A stretch of DNA of 21,341 bases from a virus: IMG/VR virus record IMGVR_UViG_3300044731_001710, positions 1 to 21,341 of that record. One strand, written 5' to 3'. Shown here piece by piece: positions 21,326-21,341 of the stretch. The translations under genes and the position numbers were made by a program. Positions within the stretch are counted from its first letter, which is position 1. Each line of letters begins with the position of its first letter. The notes beneath the pieces were generated by a model that searched no databases, was not told the origin of the DNA, and saw nothing but the letters and a program-made list of their open reading frames with translations.

Positions 21326-21341
21326 GGGGAAATTCCTTTTC

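Noticed and set aside
1-21341. CRISPR arrays, tRNA or rRNA genes
   Set aside because: No regularly spaced repeats and no cloverleaf or rRNA-like stretches were seen on either strand.

Overview
This 21.3 kb window is mostly the late half of a tailed-phage genome integrated in a low-GC bacterium. The host is probably a Gram-negative proteobacterium. Three things point that way: the terminase is of the lambda GpA type with an Nu1-like small subunit, the endolysin is of the GH108 type, and the recombinase is of the lambda Bet type. I cannot name the genus. The virion would be a mosaic. Packaging and head genes are lambda-like (TerS, TerL, gpW, portal, a prohead protease/major capsid fusion, FII-like and Z-like proteins). 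The tail is Mu-like and contractile (sheath, tube, gp41-type chaperone, tape measure).

Layout, left to right. Positions 1-116 hold the 3' end of an IS3-family element. Positions 207-1602 hold two unrecognised genes. A HigB/HigA-type toxin-antitoxin pair (1693-2380, minus) has a clear promoter with two operator dyads 30 bp apart. A Hin/Gin/Pin-type serine recombinase follows at 2545-3171 (minus). The large minus-strand structural operon runs from 12844 down to 3321: gpW, portal, protease-capsid fusion, DUF2190-type decoration protein, FII-like protein, tail terminator-like protein, sheath, tube, chaperone with a -1 frameshift extension, and tape measure. It stops at the tape measure; no DNA-circulation, baseplate or tail-fibre genes are present.

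A 105 bp interrupted palindrome centred on base 12910 separates this operon from a plus-strand block at 12975-19237: endolysin, holin/spanin-like protein, GNAT acetyltransferase, SPFH-tail-like membrane protein, an unrecognised gene, a Z-like minor tail protein, TerS and TerL. A short minus-strand pair (14888-15376), with its own strong, apparently repressible promoter, is embedded in it. At the right end lie an unrecognised plus-strand gene with a good promoter (19577-20023) and a minus-strand pair, Bet plus a small helix-turn-helix protein (20020-21325).

Points most worth following: the dyad-symmetric divergent control region at 12.9 kb; a gene order that becomes canonical (lysis, TerS, TerL, gpW, portal) if 12.9-19.24 kb is inverted; tandem slippery heptamers with a start-less -1 frame between chaperone and tape measure; the 28-codon gene under a palindromic operator; and two small proteins at distant loci (14888-15247 and 20020-20244) that share one C-terminal pattern. 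Base composition differs visibly between genes (the gene at 207-848 is extremely AT-rich; portal, recombinase and bet much less), as expected of a mosaic prophage. All functional calls come from reading motifs and gene context; no database search was possible.
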